Assembly (NCBI GenBank): GCA_037127315.1
Contig: JBBBDQ010001153.1
Span: forward strand, 4,893,501 to 4,957,500
DNA length: 64,000 nucleotides
Direction: 5' to 3'
Origin: Ascarosepion bandense
Lineage: Eukaryota; Mollusca; Cephalopoda; Sepiida; Sepiidae
The notes below the pieces were generated by a model. That model was not told the origin of the DNA. It searched no databases and saw nothing but the letters and a program-made list of their open reading frames with translations. A program made the translations under genes and the position numbers. Positions 1-12,029 of the stretch are shown here, piece after piece. Position 1 is the first letter of the stretch. Every line of letters begins with the position of its first letter.

Positions 1-2530
1 TCAAAGTGGTAGTAATTGAAGTGGCGATAAAGAAAGCTGATAGAGATTTAAGGATATGTGGTGATTATAAGATACGGGTGCATCACCAGATATATTCAGA
101 CTCTTTTCCATTGCCAAATATCGAAACTGCAATCCACGAGTTAGCAAAATTAGAGTACTTTGCAAAAATTGATCTCAAGTTAGCATACAATCAAAGAGAA
201 ATTGACGAGAAATTCAAGGATAAACACCCCTATAGGCTTATTAAGATAGACACGTCTACCGTCTGGGATTAAAACTTCCAGTCATATTTTTCAAAAAGCG
301 AAGGAAAGAGGCTTATTGAAAAAAATAAAAATATATCATGATATACCAGGACGATAAAGGTGTAGAAGCGAGAACTAAAGAAGATTTAAAATATAAAACA
401 GCAACTTTTGATGAGATTAAAAAAGGCGAGTTTAGCCATAAACAAAGAGAAATGTAATTTTGATTGTAAAAAGATATGATATTTAGAATATCAAATATCA
501 AAAGAAGGCATATCACCTGCTGATTGACTAACAAATAAAATAATAGAAATAGCTGCTCCAACAATTAAAGGAGAATTAGAATCTTTTTGAGGACTGACAA
601 ATTTTATAGTAAATACATACCAAGATACAGCTACATAATAGAAACATTTGCAAAATTACACAAAAAAATGAATGAATTTAAGCGGACACAAGCAAACGAT
701 CGCTTTTGAAACATTAAAGAATATTCTGAGGAGCAAACCCATAATAGAATTTTTTTTATCCTAAAAAGAAATAACGTTAACCATGAATGTAAGTGAGAAG
801 GCAATTGCTGCTCTTCTATCACAAGAAGAACACCCAATCATGTACATATAAAGAAGGTTAACATCAGCAGAATCAAACTACTCGAATATTGAAAAGTAAG
901 CGCTAACAATAGAAGCATGGAGAGGGCATGAAACTATTTGATAGGAAAAAATTCTTATTATAATCGGAGCACAAAACATTAGAATTCATGTTTAACCTGA
1001 GAAAAAAAAACACCAAAAGTCACATTGTCAAGGATTTTAAGATAGACAATAAAAATCATGGGATTCGATTTTGACATATTGTACATAAAAGAGAACACTA
1101 TTCTTCATGTAGATAATTTATCAAGATTGCAGTTCAAGAATGAAACAGAAGAAACACAAGAAAATACTGAAGATAAAATAATACACTTGCTAGAAACAGA
1201 CATTCTTCCTCTAAATAGACTCAAAATAGAAATAAAACAAGACTAAATATTAAACGGAATAGTAAAGAAAATAAAAAATAATATATGGGGTAATTGTTTG
1301 ATAGCAGAGTGACACTTTAAGGAAACAAAACACAAGCTAACCATATAAAATGGCATTTTATGCAATAGAGATGTAATAATAGCTCCACTAATACTGAAAA
1401 GATACATACTAAAAGGAGTACATAATGACGTACATTGTGGCATAACAGCAATACAAAAAAACTATATTAAGAGATACCCAAAATGTGTGGAAATAAAAAA
1501 CTTCAAGCAAGTAAAAATTCATTCATGGCCCAAGGAAGCAGTCATACATTAGGATCCATATGTATCACGCACATATCAGAGATAGAGGATTATTCTTAGT
1601 ATTAGTGAACTCATATTCAGGATGGCCAGAAGTTGTTCAAGGAAAAGACAGAAAAGCCACCACAATAAAAAAAATACCAGGAACCATATTCTCAAAAATG
1701 GAGTACCCCGGACACTAGTCACTTACAATTTACCTGAATTTTGCGACCAGAATTTATTTGCATGGCTAAAACTATTTAAATGCATCCCAAACAAGACACC
1801 ACCATATCACCCACAGTCTAATGGCATCGTAGAATGAATGGTAAAAATCCTGAAAATGGGATTTAAAGCATTTTCACAACAGACGGAAAACATCGAAGCA
1901 TATTCAAAATTTCTTCTCAGTTACAGGTCTATTTCAAGAAGGAAAGTGAGCCCATCTGCATTAATGAGAAAGCAAATCAGAGCCCCCACATCTATGTCCT
2001 TTGCAACGAGAGAAAAAGTGTGGTAGAGAAAGAACACAGAGAAGAATGCAGAAGAAGCAAATTTCCTGATGTAAAAACGTCACAACATGGCTATATTGGA
2101 AAAGAAGGAACAAAATATACTGGCGTATGCAGATAACTTCAGATGCGGAGATGAGCTGGATGATGTGGAAGTGGAAGATCAAGAACAACAAGTGGCAGAA
2201 CGTTATAAAAGTGGAACAAAGTAGGAAGTGGAAGAAGTTCAGAATGAGGGAATGGCCCAAGAGGAGGAGGAAAAAGAAGAGAGACCAAGATCACCATTAA
2301 AGAGAAAACATGAGAGACAGTAAGATGGTCAATATAAAACAAAAATAATTTGGAGTAGTAACAAAATAAAAATGGTGTTCGACCTATCGTATGAATAATG
2401 AAGAGACCAGTATATATACATACAGAGTACTTCGAGAAGTAGAAGAAAAAAATAGCCTGTCGTCAGCGAGGACATGCAGAGCTGTTCTATGACTACTGCT
2501 ATTTGCATTGATATGTGAAACATAACAACT
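1..2530 (+). mobile_element. Ty3/Gypsy LTR retrotransposon (family G1), pol remnant and 3' LTR
   Basis: Degenerate Gypsy pol read left to right with many frameshifts and stops. Residues seen near the start, LRICGDYKIRV and FAKIDLKLAYNQ (6-272), are reverse transcriptase blocks. A later frame, ILYIKENTILHVDNLSRLQ (about 1077-1133), matches the RNase H end and connection region. Zinc-finger-like and integrase core pieces follow at about 1420-2030 (VLVNSYSGWPEVV, HPQSNGIVE). The segment at about 2382-2529 recurs at 13893-14023 and 16675-16774 beside the second copy and ends in cataaca, so I take it as the 3' LTR. The 5' half lies before the window. The copy cannot encode a functional polyprotein. 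Confidence 0.8.
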
Positions 2531-4350
2531 TTACCATCTGAAGAAATGATAGGCTAAAAATAGCAGAAGAAAACTCACAATAATAATAGCTCTAACAGAT
2601 AAATAATGCATTGTCAGTTATTATTTCGTTGGAATTACAACGAGAATGACGTGCTTCTCGAAGTTCTTGGAAATGTAACTCTTTTTCATCTATTTGAACT
2701 TTTATTTTTACTACTATTTTAACGTAAACATGATTTTTTTCATATTATTATTATTATTATTTATTTTTTCTGTTTCTACTTAATGATTCTGATTGATTAA
2801 TAACTACTTTTCTTATTATTCATATATCTCTTAGTTGTTAATAATTCGAAAGTATATAAATATGTGACACCTCATCCGGCTGCTAGCTCGCTTCCCCTGG
2901 CCCAGAAACTGCTGCGATGATGATGACCAGAACCTGAGTGGGTTGATGCTGTTGAAACGGCACCAATTATGACGAGGCTTTCAGGTCCCATAGTCTTGAT
3001 GATTTCGTCACAGCAGCCGATCCTCAAGACGTCTATTACAACGACGAACTCTCTGCCCACGTTGTGTTCATTTGATCTGAAAAAGTCACTTTGAAAAGCC
3101 TGGTAGCCGTCTCTCTATCATATCAGACCAGACCGGATACTTGTGTACACTTGTGTTAAAAAAAAAATACGGCACAAAAAAAAAAAAAAAATAAGTTTGA
3201 AGACGCCTGGATGAGTTACGAAAGTCTTTATTTTTATATAAAAATTAAAAGCAGAATGAACAATCGCCGAGTTTCAAAGTTTACAACGAAGAGAAGGTTT
3301 CGTAAAAAAAAAAAATAATAATCTGAGCTTCAAATGTTCCAAATAAAGAAAAGTCTTTCGAAGTTTCGTTAAAAGTAATCAGATCTTTCAATTTTCAAAA
3401 ATAATCAGACTATCAATTATTTAGATAAAAACACGTCTTTTCGGCTTTTATCAAACTTTGCAGAGACAGCCGAATAACAGTGTGACGTGGCGGCGAGCGG
3501 TGGGGGATCGATTGGTCTTTGTCGCCTGACAGCTCCGAAAAATACACCGAATCTCTCAAAATCTAGTTTAACTCTTTCTCGGTTCATTCTGTTTTTCTTT
3601 TTATATTTATAGCTAGGACTCTATCGGAGGCGGAGTATTCGACATTAACTCTTTAAGTTAATCGGCGGCAGGCTTTTCTAAGTTTCTTTATATCTTCAGC
3701 CATGAGTTCTATGGTAGGCGATCAGTCTCTGGGTCGTAGCTCCCAGTTGCGAACACTTTCCACTCAGTCGTTACATCTCGATTGCAATTTCAAAAACTAG
3801 TCAATCAACTGATTTTTCTCACTGAGTCCGGATTTTTATAGTCGTCCCCAATTCTCTTGGGGGATCTATCCGACTCAAAGCTTTGACCAGTGAGATTATT
3901 TTCAACTCACACGATTTACGGGGAGTTAGGGCTTGACGAATGAAATATCAACAGCTCACATGACGTAACGTCTTTCTGTCTTCTCCGACATTAGAATCTG
4001 TTTTCAGGAATAATTTTGAGGATTTAACCCTACCTGACCTCATCAAGGAAATTCTAACATTTTGTTATGGCTACGGCCATTTTCAAATTCCATTGGCTCA
4101 AAACAATTCGATTTGAATATGGAAAAAAAACTATATTTTTCTCTCTTTTTTTTTTCAATTATCAGCCAATTTTTCTATTACCCGGATTTTACAAGTACAT
4201 AATAGTAATAAAAGTTTTTTTAAGTAAGTTCACATCGCGAACTATAATAAAGCAGAAGCAACAATACCACTAATATCACTTTCCCTCACTCCGTTGTATT
4301 AAACAAAAAAAGAAATATATCCACGTGGAAATATGGTTATATATATATAT
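2531..4350. other. Unassigned sequence between Gypsy and Penelope-like fragments
   Basis: The first 350 bases are AT-rich with ATT runs. From about 2870 to 4050 the base composition is visibly more GC-rich and mixed than most of the window, with CpGs (for example around 3480-3540). No open frame shows a family motif, and the 62-residue antisense frame at 2872-3060 has no recognisable domain. I see no splice-supported exon of the VWC gene here. It may be an unrecognised repeat or an older LTR region. Confidence 0.4.
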
Positions 4351-4359
4351 GTAATGATA

Positions 4360-4430
4360 AACAAAATAGACGTCATAATTATCCCAACCCGAGGAACCTT
4401 TCGGCCAACACTTATCAAGGGCATCGTTGG
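4360..4430 (-). mobile_element. Possible Penelope-like element end
   Basis: The antisense strand carries a GGCCGAAAGG block followed by a CCTCGGGTTGGG tract of the kind often found at retroelement ends in invertebrate genomes. It lacks a proper CUGANGA core, so it is not called a ribozyme. It sits just upstream of a PLE coding fragment and next to a short TA microsatellite. Confidence 0.3.
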
Positions 4431-4619
4431 TTTAATTATAAAAGGTCAGTGAAGGACAAAAACAGAGGCTTACTTACAATAGTTCGAGAAGATGGAACTC
4501 ATTTAAAAATAAACTTTAATCAATAAATATTAAAATGTAAGTGGGGTGTAGACATATAATTCCACAAGAGTGAATAAAAAAATGCTACACTCACAAACCC
4601 CCCAGTAATTGTAAGGAGA

Positions 4620-4925
4620 GGAGGGAACGCTCTTTCTGCCTGCACAGACTCGGCTGCTGGATTTTTAGGCAAATTGCCTCCAAAATGTTGGAGACGCGGG
4701 TTGCACAACACGTCCCCGCAAATATACGTTTGGGTAGCCCTCATATACATATAAGAACAACCCAAGCAGTTCTGGATTCAGCAATTGGCCAACACCTGCT
4801 GGACAATCAAGAATGTGCCTTCTCGTATGAGGACAATTGGTTTACTGTTCTGCACAGTGCTCGATCGGCATATCATCTTCCTGTTTCTGACAGTTACCTT
4901 CGTTACAAGGACAAATGATAGTAAA
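4620..4925 (+). mobile_element. Penelope-like element, GIY-YIG-type C-terminal fragment
   Basis: A frame at 4685-4918 reads LETRVAQHVPANIRLG, then SAIGQHLLDN, then NWFTVLHSARSAYHL. The order (Arg-rich helix, basic 'QH', 'IGQHLL' block, 'F.VL..AR..YHL' block) is that of carboxy-terminal GIY-YIG endonuclease domains attached to reverse transcriptases in invertebrate repeats. A frame shift after YHLPV destroys the last block. No reverse transcriptase remains beside it. Assignment to the Penelope group is from family knowledge and not from a search. Confidence 0.45.
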
Positions 4926-5062
4926 AACATTTTTTTACATAATACTCCAGTTCAGTCATGTTCTGTTTCGTGTTTCGTTTAGTAGCTGTTTCTTCTAAGT
5001 TTGTTTGTTATTTTACCAACGTCTTTCTCCGTAAATTGCAACAGCGTCTCTGTCTACTGTTG

Positions 5063-5065
<3 letters not shown>

Positions 5066-5115
<50 letters not shown>
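5066..5115. repeat. (TA)n microsatellite
   Basis: About 25 TA units, immediately 3' (on the - strand) of the PLE tail that ends near 5120. TA arrays adjoining PLE ends recur at 25185. Confidence 0.95.
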
Positions 5116-5119
5116 TGTA

Positions 5120-6130
5120 ATGGTTGTTACAATGTTTTTATAAATTCATTGTATCACTACACAAAAATTTTCATGTTTCGAAGCCAGCCCATTATGTTGC
5201 TGGCTTCATCCTCAGGTGATTTTCTAGAAATGAGAATTATCTAGTTGAAAAGTCAGTTTATTTGTGTTTGATTTTTTTTTTTGTTTTTTGTTGTTTTTGG
5301 GTGTTAGAGGGGTTGGTCTGTATTTTGACTTCTGTTGACCTTTTTAAGGTCTTAAGGTTAAGTGTTTGTTTGTGGCTGAATTCAAGATAGGTTAATCTAT
5401 TAATCTTGTGGGGGCTGCGGCTGCTGGCGCCTTGCGTGTTGTTATATGGTTTAGGGGTTGTTAGGTGTTGTTTTGTTTTGGAGTTGGTTTCGTCTTAATT
5501 TAATTTATGCTATTTTGTATTGGGGTGTGTACTTTTTTGTTTTTTTATTTTTTTTGTTTTTTATAGATATATATTTTTTATAACATATCTTTCATAAAAT
5601 ATTTTATAATATTCTATAATATTTAAACTATTTTATAATATTATAAAACATAGTATTTTATAATATTTAAGGAATATATTTCTTTTATAAAATCTATCCC
5701 TTATAAAACATATTTTATAAATATAAAATATATATTTTTATTTATTTATCTACTATTCTGCTGCAACTGCATTATTTTTCATTGGTATTGTATAGGGTTT
5801 GTTTTCTTTTTCTGTTTATTTATAGGGTTGGTTGTGTGTATTTTTTGTGTTTTTTTGTGGGGGGTTCTGGTTGGGGTGTTTTTTTGTTTACTTAAATTTT
5901 AGCGAGAACTATTTGCGATGTTTGCATATTACTGCTAATTCGTCTCTACGGTTTAATAAATCGTTGCTGTTAGGGTACTGAAGAATGTGTAGTTTTTCAC
6001 TTAAACATAAAGGGCAGATGTCATTAAGTGAGTTGCAAGTTCTAGTTTTTTCTAGGATTTTCCATTTTACTTTGGCTTTTTGTTTTGAATCCTTTAGCTT
6101 CCAAAAGTATGTGGAAAGGGATGTTTGGTT
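5120..6130 (-). mobile_element. Penelope-like element, 5'-truncated: endonuclease C-terminus and 3' region
   Basis: On the minus strand from about 6075 to 5915 the frame reads VKWKILEKTRTCNSLNDICP, then LCLSEKLHIL, then LLNRRDELAVICKHRK and a stop. The W.IL, CN.C..EKL and LLN+R.E...C+H blocks end the GIY-YIG endonuclease of Penelope-like retroelements. About 700 bp of AT-rich 3' region follows, ending with a hammerhead-type fold at 5153-5220. The element is cut off on its 5' side near 6130 at a TA-rich tract, so the reverse transcriptase is absent. The short C-terminal frame is intact and relatively young. Confidence 0.7.
5153..5220 (-). ncRNA. Hammerhead ribozyme-like fold in Penelope-like 3' region
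   Basis: Read on the minus strand: the core CUGAGGA (5215-5209, matching CUGANGA), a 9-bp perfect helix II (5207-5199 with 5188-5180), GAA (5179-5177), helix III starting ACA/UGU (5176-5174 with 5161-5159) and extendable through wobble and A-U pairs, then the cleavage triplet GUA ending at 5158. Helix I is 5 perfect pairs (5220-5216 with 5157-5153). One extra U (5208) lies between the core and helix II, a departure from the minimal model. Hammerheads are known in Penelope-like elements, and the element here supplies that context. Cleavage is untested. Confidence 0.6.
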
Positions 6131-6779
6131 TCGGTATAAGCTGTTATATATATTATATTATTTATATATTATATATGCATGGTACTTATTTGAAAACGCT
6201 CAATATCAGTGATAGAGCTGACATATTCATATAGATAGATGTGAGTTTGTAACCCTGGGTTTCACGCTCTTGCGATCGTCAGATAAACTGATTAATGTTT
6301 TTAAGAAAATTGGCTATATGTAGGGCTGCGTATATTCGTGTATTTTTGTGGAAGTAGGGGGAAATCTGTCGTCATGACAGACGCAGACATATATATATAC
6401 ATTTCTACACTCATTGACGTGTGCAAAGACACACACACAGGCGCGTGTCCGCCTACTGGGGCTACATAAACATCTATGCGAATCGTGCAGGGTTCGGCAT
6501 ATATATGTATATGTGTGTCGTGGCGCACATACATACGCATTCGGTTGGTGTATTCGAATAGTGTAGCGATGTCAACGCGCGGACAGTTGTCGATTTCACA
6601 GACTTGACATCACTGCCTATATATATATATACAATAATTTTCCTAGGTATGACATTAAACTGCAACCGGTGATAAGGAGTTCCAGAGTTTTGGGGAGAGT
6701 GGAGAAAGTCCTTAATTACCATTGACTCCGTCCCGGAGTGATAATACTTGTTTAGGAAGCCAGCTATGAGTAAAATAGC
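6131..6779. other. Unassigned sequence with short microsatellites
   Basis: Contains TA-, GT- and CA-rich short arrays around 6145-6180, 6395-6440 and 6500-6530. The open frames here are low-complexity shadows of these arrays. Nothing else is recognised. Confidence 0.5.
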
Positions 6780-9700
6780 TATTTCATACAAGAAGCAGAT
6801 AGATCTCGACAGCCTTGGCGAGCAATCCAACTAGGAACAGGAGAGTCTGACGTAAAACCTACGACCCGAAGAACTTGTTGTCACCGCGACAGGTGAACCC
6901 CGGGTGTAAATAGTGGGGCTGTTACTGTACACACTGCACTCGATCTAAACATTTAATTGCGTAGACTCAAAGAATACGTCCACTTCTGCGACTCCACCAA
7001 CACTTCCAAGCCCTGCAGCGATGAAAAGGGGCAAAATAGCAGGTGAAATATTTCACTGGAAGCCGCAGTTCCAATCATGCACGCAGGCGGTCCAGGATAT
7101 TGGTCCTTTGATGTTGACCTGAGACAACAGCATTACCCAGCAGCACCCTGAACGACCAAGCAGCCCTTTTTAGGGACTGCTTGTTCTACAAGAAGATGAT
7201 TCTAAAAAGATTGGCCTAACCAAACCTCGTCTCTCATCACCCGCGGTCAACGGACTTCTTCTCAAATGGTCAAACAACATCGAAACAAGGAAGGTACGCA
7301 CCCACCTCCAAGTGTGTAAAAACACTGAAACTCGCATACCTGAACATCAGAACCATGCTTTACGCAGCTCACAGCAATCAGCTCCGATCGCACATGAACT
7401 GTCCAGGATAAATGTCGACATTGCTGCCCTTAGCGAGATCTCCTTCCCAGAAAAAGCAGCCCCCAAGAGTATGGCACCGAATACACCCTTTTCTAGTGAG
7501 AGAAACCTGCGACAGAAATGTGTCTTTAAGGCATCGGCTTCATGATCAGGACGTCGATAGCCTCCAGGCTGAAAAATCTGCCAAACGGTCATTTTGACCG
7601 CATGATGTCAATGCACCTCCCTCCAAAGAACAACCAGTACGCTATGCTTCTCAGTGTGTACGCTCTATCTCTTCAAGCCGAACCTTCAGAAAAGACACGT
7701 TTCTACTCGGAACTTCCCAGCCGTCTTCAAAGCACTCTTGCAGATGATAAGGTGATAAGTCTTGGTGATTTCAAAGCCAGTATGGGTCAAGATGCAGATG
7801 CCTGGAAAGGTGTACTTAGCAGACACGTCGTTGGTAACTGCAATGACAACGGACGCTTGCTACTGAGCAGCAACTTGTCATCACCAACACAATCTTCCAG
7901 CAAAAGAACAGTCTTAAAACAACCTGGATGTATCTTCGGTCCAAATATTGGCATCACATAGATTACATTCTTGTGCACCAATGAAAGCTCAAAGATGTCC
8001 CTCACACGCATCGTCTAGTGCACTGCAAAACTAGGCTGCACTTCAAACCCAAACCAAGGAAAAGAGGTCCTCCCACCAAAAAGTTCAATCAAAACAAGCT
8101 TCAGTCAGCTGTAATGAAAGCTGACTTTCAGGCAGGCTTACAGTCTAAGCTTGAAAACGGTAACTGTCCAGAAGTCTCCTTGAACACTTTGGGATCAACT
8201 GAAGACTGCCATTCTACAGACATCTGTAGAGGTTCTGGGGTTTACCACTAAAAAGAACAAAGATTGGTTCAACGAGAAAAACTAAGATATCTAGGAACTT
8301 CTGGCAAAGAAAAGATCAGCCCACTAGTCCCACTCTGCTCAGCCATCATGTCTAGCACAAGATTCAAGGGATACAAAATGAGTGGCAGACCAACATCGCA
8401 AAGAGAACTCAGCTATATGCATATTTAAGTGACTACAGAGGCTTCTATGAAGCCCTCAAGACAGTGTATGGTCCAACTCACCGGTTCCAGAGTCCCTTGC
8501 ACAATATGGATAGACAGGTGCTCTCCACTGACAAGGTTTCCATCAGGAGCGCTTCCAAACTCTCTTCAGTGCTGATCAAGTCATCCAGGACCCAAAAGTT
8601 CTCCTCATCTCTCAGCAACCAGCAAAGCAAAGCTGGATGAACTGCCCTCTATGGAAGAAATTACTAAAGGGATAGAGCAGTTGAGGAATGGCATGGCAGC
8701 GGGTGTCGACAGGATTCCACCAGAGATCTGGTAAGATGAAGGACCAGCATTACACAGCAAGCTCCACAAACTTCTTGTCTATTGTTGGGAGCAGGGCAAA
8801 CTTCCAAGTAATCTCCATAATGCAATCATTATCACCTTGTACAAAAACAAGGGAGAAAAGTCAGATTGCTCCAACTACCAGGGGATCACTCTGCACTCTA
8901 TTGCAAGAAAAATCCTTGCTCAAGTACTCCTAAACAGATTGGTACTCACCATCACACAAGACTACCTACCAGAAATCCAGTGTGGTTTCAGAGCCAACAG
9001 GAGCACCACAGACATGGTGTTTGTTCTCAAGCAGTTCCAAGAGAAATGCCAGAAGCCAAACAAAGTACGGTATCTAACGTTTATAAACCTGATCAAGCCA
9101 TTTGAAGTAGTAAGCAGAAAGGGATTGTGGATGATTATGGAGTGCCTTCACTTTCCCCTAGAGTTCCTCAGCATAGTCATTCAAGCATATGAAGACCAGT
9201 GTGGCCAAGTCAGGTTGAACAGTGACTTCTCTGGACCCTTCCCCATTGTCTACAGTGTAAAATAGGGTTGTGTCATTTGTGCCATGTTCAGCATCTTTTT
9301 CAACATGATACTCAAATGGGCCACAGAAGACTTTGATGATGATGATGATGATGATGCTGTGTACATCTGCTACCACCTTGACGACAGTTTGTTTTAACTC
9401 AGGAGACTGCAGGCCCACACAAAAACACTTGAGAAGGTGTTTTGACAATGCTGTCCTCATTGCCCCCACTAAATGGGCTCTGTAGTGCCTAATGTCCTGC
9501 TTTGCAGAGGCTGCCCAGCTCTTCAGACTCAGGGTCAGCTTGAAAAAAATGAAAGTCCTCCACCAGTCTGCACCCCGAGAAGAGTACTGCCCTTCCCACA
9601 TCAACATTGGTGAGATTGAGCTGAAAGCAGTTCATCAGTTTACTTACCTGTAGTTTACCAAGACATCTGATGGCAAGATCAACAGGGAAATAGATAACAG

Positions 9701-10330
9701 TCTGGCCAAGGTAAACTGTTCTTTTGGCAGATTTTACAAAAGAATCTGGAATAACAAGCATCTAAAGAAGGGCACTAAGATCAACGTCTATATAGACATC
9801 ATACTCACAACCCTGCTGTACAGTTCTCAGCCATGAGTAACCTACCAGTATCCCCTATGACTCCTTTAGTACTTCCCTCTGCACTGTCTTTGCACCATCC
9901 TCAACATTCAATGGCAGGATTACACTGAGGTCCTTAAACAGGTGAAAATCCCCAGCATTGAGGCCATGTTGCTTAAGTCACAGCTATGCTGGGCAGGGCA
10001 CATCTCCAGAATGGAGGACCATTGCCTGAACAAGATATTCCTGTAAGGCGAACTCTTCACTCACCACCAAGACAGAGGGGCACCAAAGTAAAAGTATAAA
10101 GACTTCCTAAAAAAGTCCCTCGTTACCTGTCACATTGATCACATTGATCACCACCAGTGGTCAACACTTGCTGCTGACTATCAAGCTTAGCGCCACACTG
10201 TCCACTGCACCTTTGAGTACTCCTGCAGGGTAACCTGAAGGAGAAATGCTGCAAGAGGAAGGACCAAAAAGCCTCAGCAGCTATACCAGACCAGAAATTT
10301 AACTTAAGTCAGTGTGGCCTGACTTGATTT
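6780..10330 (+). mobile_element. APE-type non-LTR retrotransposon (LINE family A), near full length, broken
   Basis: A plus-strand LINE with a GC-richer 5' region (about 6780-7310), an AP-like endonuclease (7320-8000) and reverse transcriptase (8650-10250). Visible endonuclease blocks are DIAALSEISFPE, then MMSMHLPPKNNQYAMLLSVY and LGDFKASMG, where Asn of the usual GDFNA is Lys. Reverse transcriptase blocks include LYKNKG, YQGITLHSIARKILAQVLLN, CGFRANRSTTDMVFVLKQFQ and, after a stop, the QGCV position near 9270. The catalytic FADD box reads FDN near 9444, and a GAT repeat at 9330-9355 inserts extra Asp codons. A C-terminal tail with LKSQLCWAGHISRMED lies at 9970-10020. Multiple frameshifts make it dead. 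Confidence 0.8.
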
Positions 10331-10658
10331 TCAATTCCAGTCAGATTTATTATATCACTTACATGCAAATATCATTGGAAAAGGCATGAATCCACTTATT
10401 ATCTCCCAGTTATGGGTTAATTAGAAGAATTTGTATCAGTAAATCCTTATCATCCAGAAATCTAAAAAAATATATTCATGCTTTAAATAATCAGCTTAAG
10501 ATTGGCAGACCATAAAAACAAATAAAAAATCAATCTTAATAATATACAGTGGAGATAAAATGGCATCTAAAAAATGGATTATAAATCTATTTATTTTTAA
10601 ACTTTCAAATCAATAGATTTAAATCAACATGTCTAACAAAATAATCATTCTCTAGAAC
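10331..10658. other. AT-rich sequence, nothing recognised
   Basis: Simple A/T-rich sequence after the LINE A tail; no open frame with a family motif. Confidence 0.5.
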
Positions 10659-10659
10659 A

Positions 10660-11795
10660 GTATTTCTCAACCATTTTCAATTCAGGGTGCATTTGTAGAA
10701 TATCTAAAACTCTGAGTGCACTTTGAATTCTAATAAGGAAATATAAATTATGAAATTTGAAAATAATAAAGAAATCTCCTGAAAAAAGCATTTATTTTTA
10801 AAACATAACATCATATATTCAAGTGGTAACATTTTCACTGAAATGGATTTATGAAGACTGATATGCGCAGAAGTAAAGAGACTGAGCAGGACTAATAAAG
10901 CAGACATGCATAAAGAGATAAGAGCACTGACAGTACAAAAAATCTGCTCCTCAACAGGATGTATAAAAGCCAAGAATGGAATGATAATACTGGAGAAAAA
11001 GGAAATACTCAAGTGATGGGAAGAATATATAGAAGATCTTTTCTACGACAAAAGAGAGCAACTGATAATAAGCAAAGATGAAGATGGACTGGAAATATTA
11101 AAGATCAAAGTGGAAGCTGCAATGGTCATACTGAATAGAAACAAAGCAGCTATTCCAGATGGCATTGTGATAGAGCTGCTTTTAGCCCTGGAAGAATTCA
11201 GCATAGAAAAAATTACGGAAATAATAAATTAAATTTATAATAGTGGTATAATGCCAGACAACCTATGCAAATCCATTTTCATAGCATTGCCTAAGAAGCC
11301 AGGTGCAAACAAGTGTGAACTACACCAAACTATCAGCTTAATGAGTCATTTTACAAAACTGATCATCCGAATACTGATAAATAGAGTAAGAAGTAGAATC
11401 AGGCCAGAGATAGGACAAGAGCAGTGTGTGTTTGTCAAAGACACTGGGACAAGAAACGCTATATTTATAGGATAGGGAGATGTGGAAAGCCATGATCGCC
11501 TATTTCCTGAAGGAATAAGGTACATAAAAGAAGATAATGACAGATTTAAGTCCATTGAGAAAGGCAAAAGATTATCCACTCCTTAAAGATTAAATAATTT
11601 AGTATTCAGTTCAAAGTATCAAATTACAATGACTTGATTTAGGCATGGAAGCCATATACTTGATATCTCAAGTTTTTTTTTAAAAACAAACATTTTTTAG
11701 TTATATAAATAACACTTCTGCTAACTTGGGGTACACATGGCTACCTTTCAAAGCCCATTAGTTCACTTGGGCACACTAACTGAAAAAAACTGCTG
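10660..11795. mobile_element. Possible hAT-like non-autonomous element ends
   Basis: The left edge reads CAGTATTTCTCAACCATTTT, and the right edge, on the opposite strand, starts CAGCAGTTTTTTTCAG. These resemble hAT terminal inverted repeats of the CAGTGNTTCTCAACC type. A LINE B fragment lies between them. I could not see a convincing 8-bp target duplication, so the pairing of the two ends may be coincidental. Confidence 0.3.
10860..11530 (+). mobile_element. LINE family B fragment with internal deletion
   Basis: Plus-strand piece of an APE-type LINE. It carries the region before the reverse transcriptase (PDGIVIELLLALEEF-like, about 11155-11200) and its first blocks, SIFIALPKKPGANKCELHQT and ISLMSHFTKLIIRILINR, then GQEQCVFVKDTGTRNA. 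It then joins directly near 11465 to what looks like the extreme C-terminal end of the same family (WKAMIAYFL in another frame). The palm, YADD box and thumb are therefore missing. Homologous copies are at 27620-29760, 33726-35085, and split at 46230-46545 plus 50975-51290. Confidence 0.7.
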
Positions 11796-12029
11796 TAGTA
11801 GCTATCCTAATTCATTTGAATTTTACATTGCATATTTTAGAAACATTATTTAGAAGTTTAAGATAGGACAGTCCTAAGAGTTTGATTATTATTTCAAGGT
11901 TTCAAATGACATTACATCTTTACAAAAAGAATCAAATTACTTATAAGCTTAAAAACTTCTCAATCTTGTCAAATATACTAAATAAATCTTCAAATTTTTA
12001 TCATTTATAAATTTTATCAAATATTTCAG
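11600..12029. other. Intron sequence upstream of the 12030 exon
   Basis: AT-rich with no recognised coding domain. The last 30 bases form the splice acceptor tract of the 12030 exon. Confidence 0.5.

Noticed and set aside
2872..3060. 62-residue antisense frame in the GC-richer island
   Set aside because: No recognised motif, no splice context, and low-complexity His/Ser content.
4360..4430. Another hammerhead ribozyme
   Set aside because: GGCCGAAAGG is present but the CUGANGA strand reads CUUGAUAA and no closing helix I could be drawn.
6301..6830. Two antisense frames of 79 and 118 codons
   Set aside because: They run over TA and GT microsatellites and into the antisense of the LINE A 5' region; no domain is visible.
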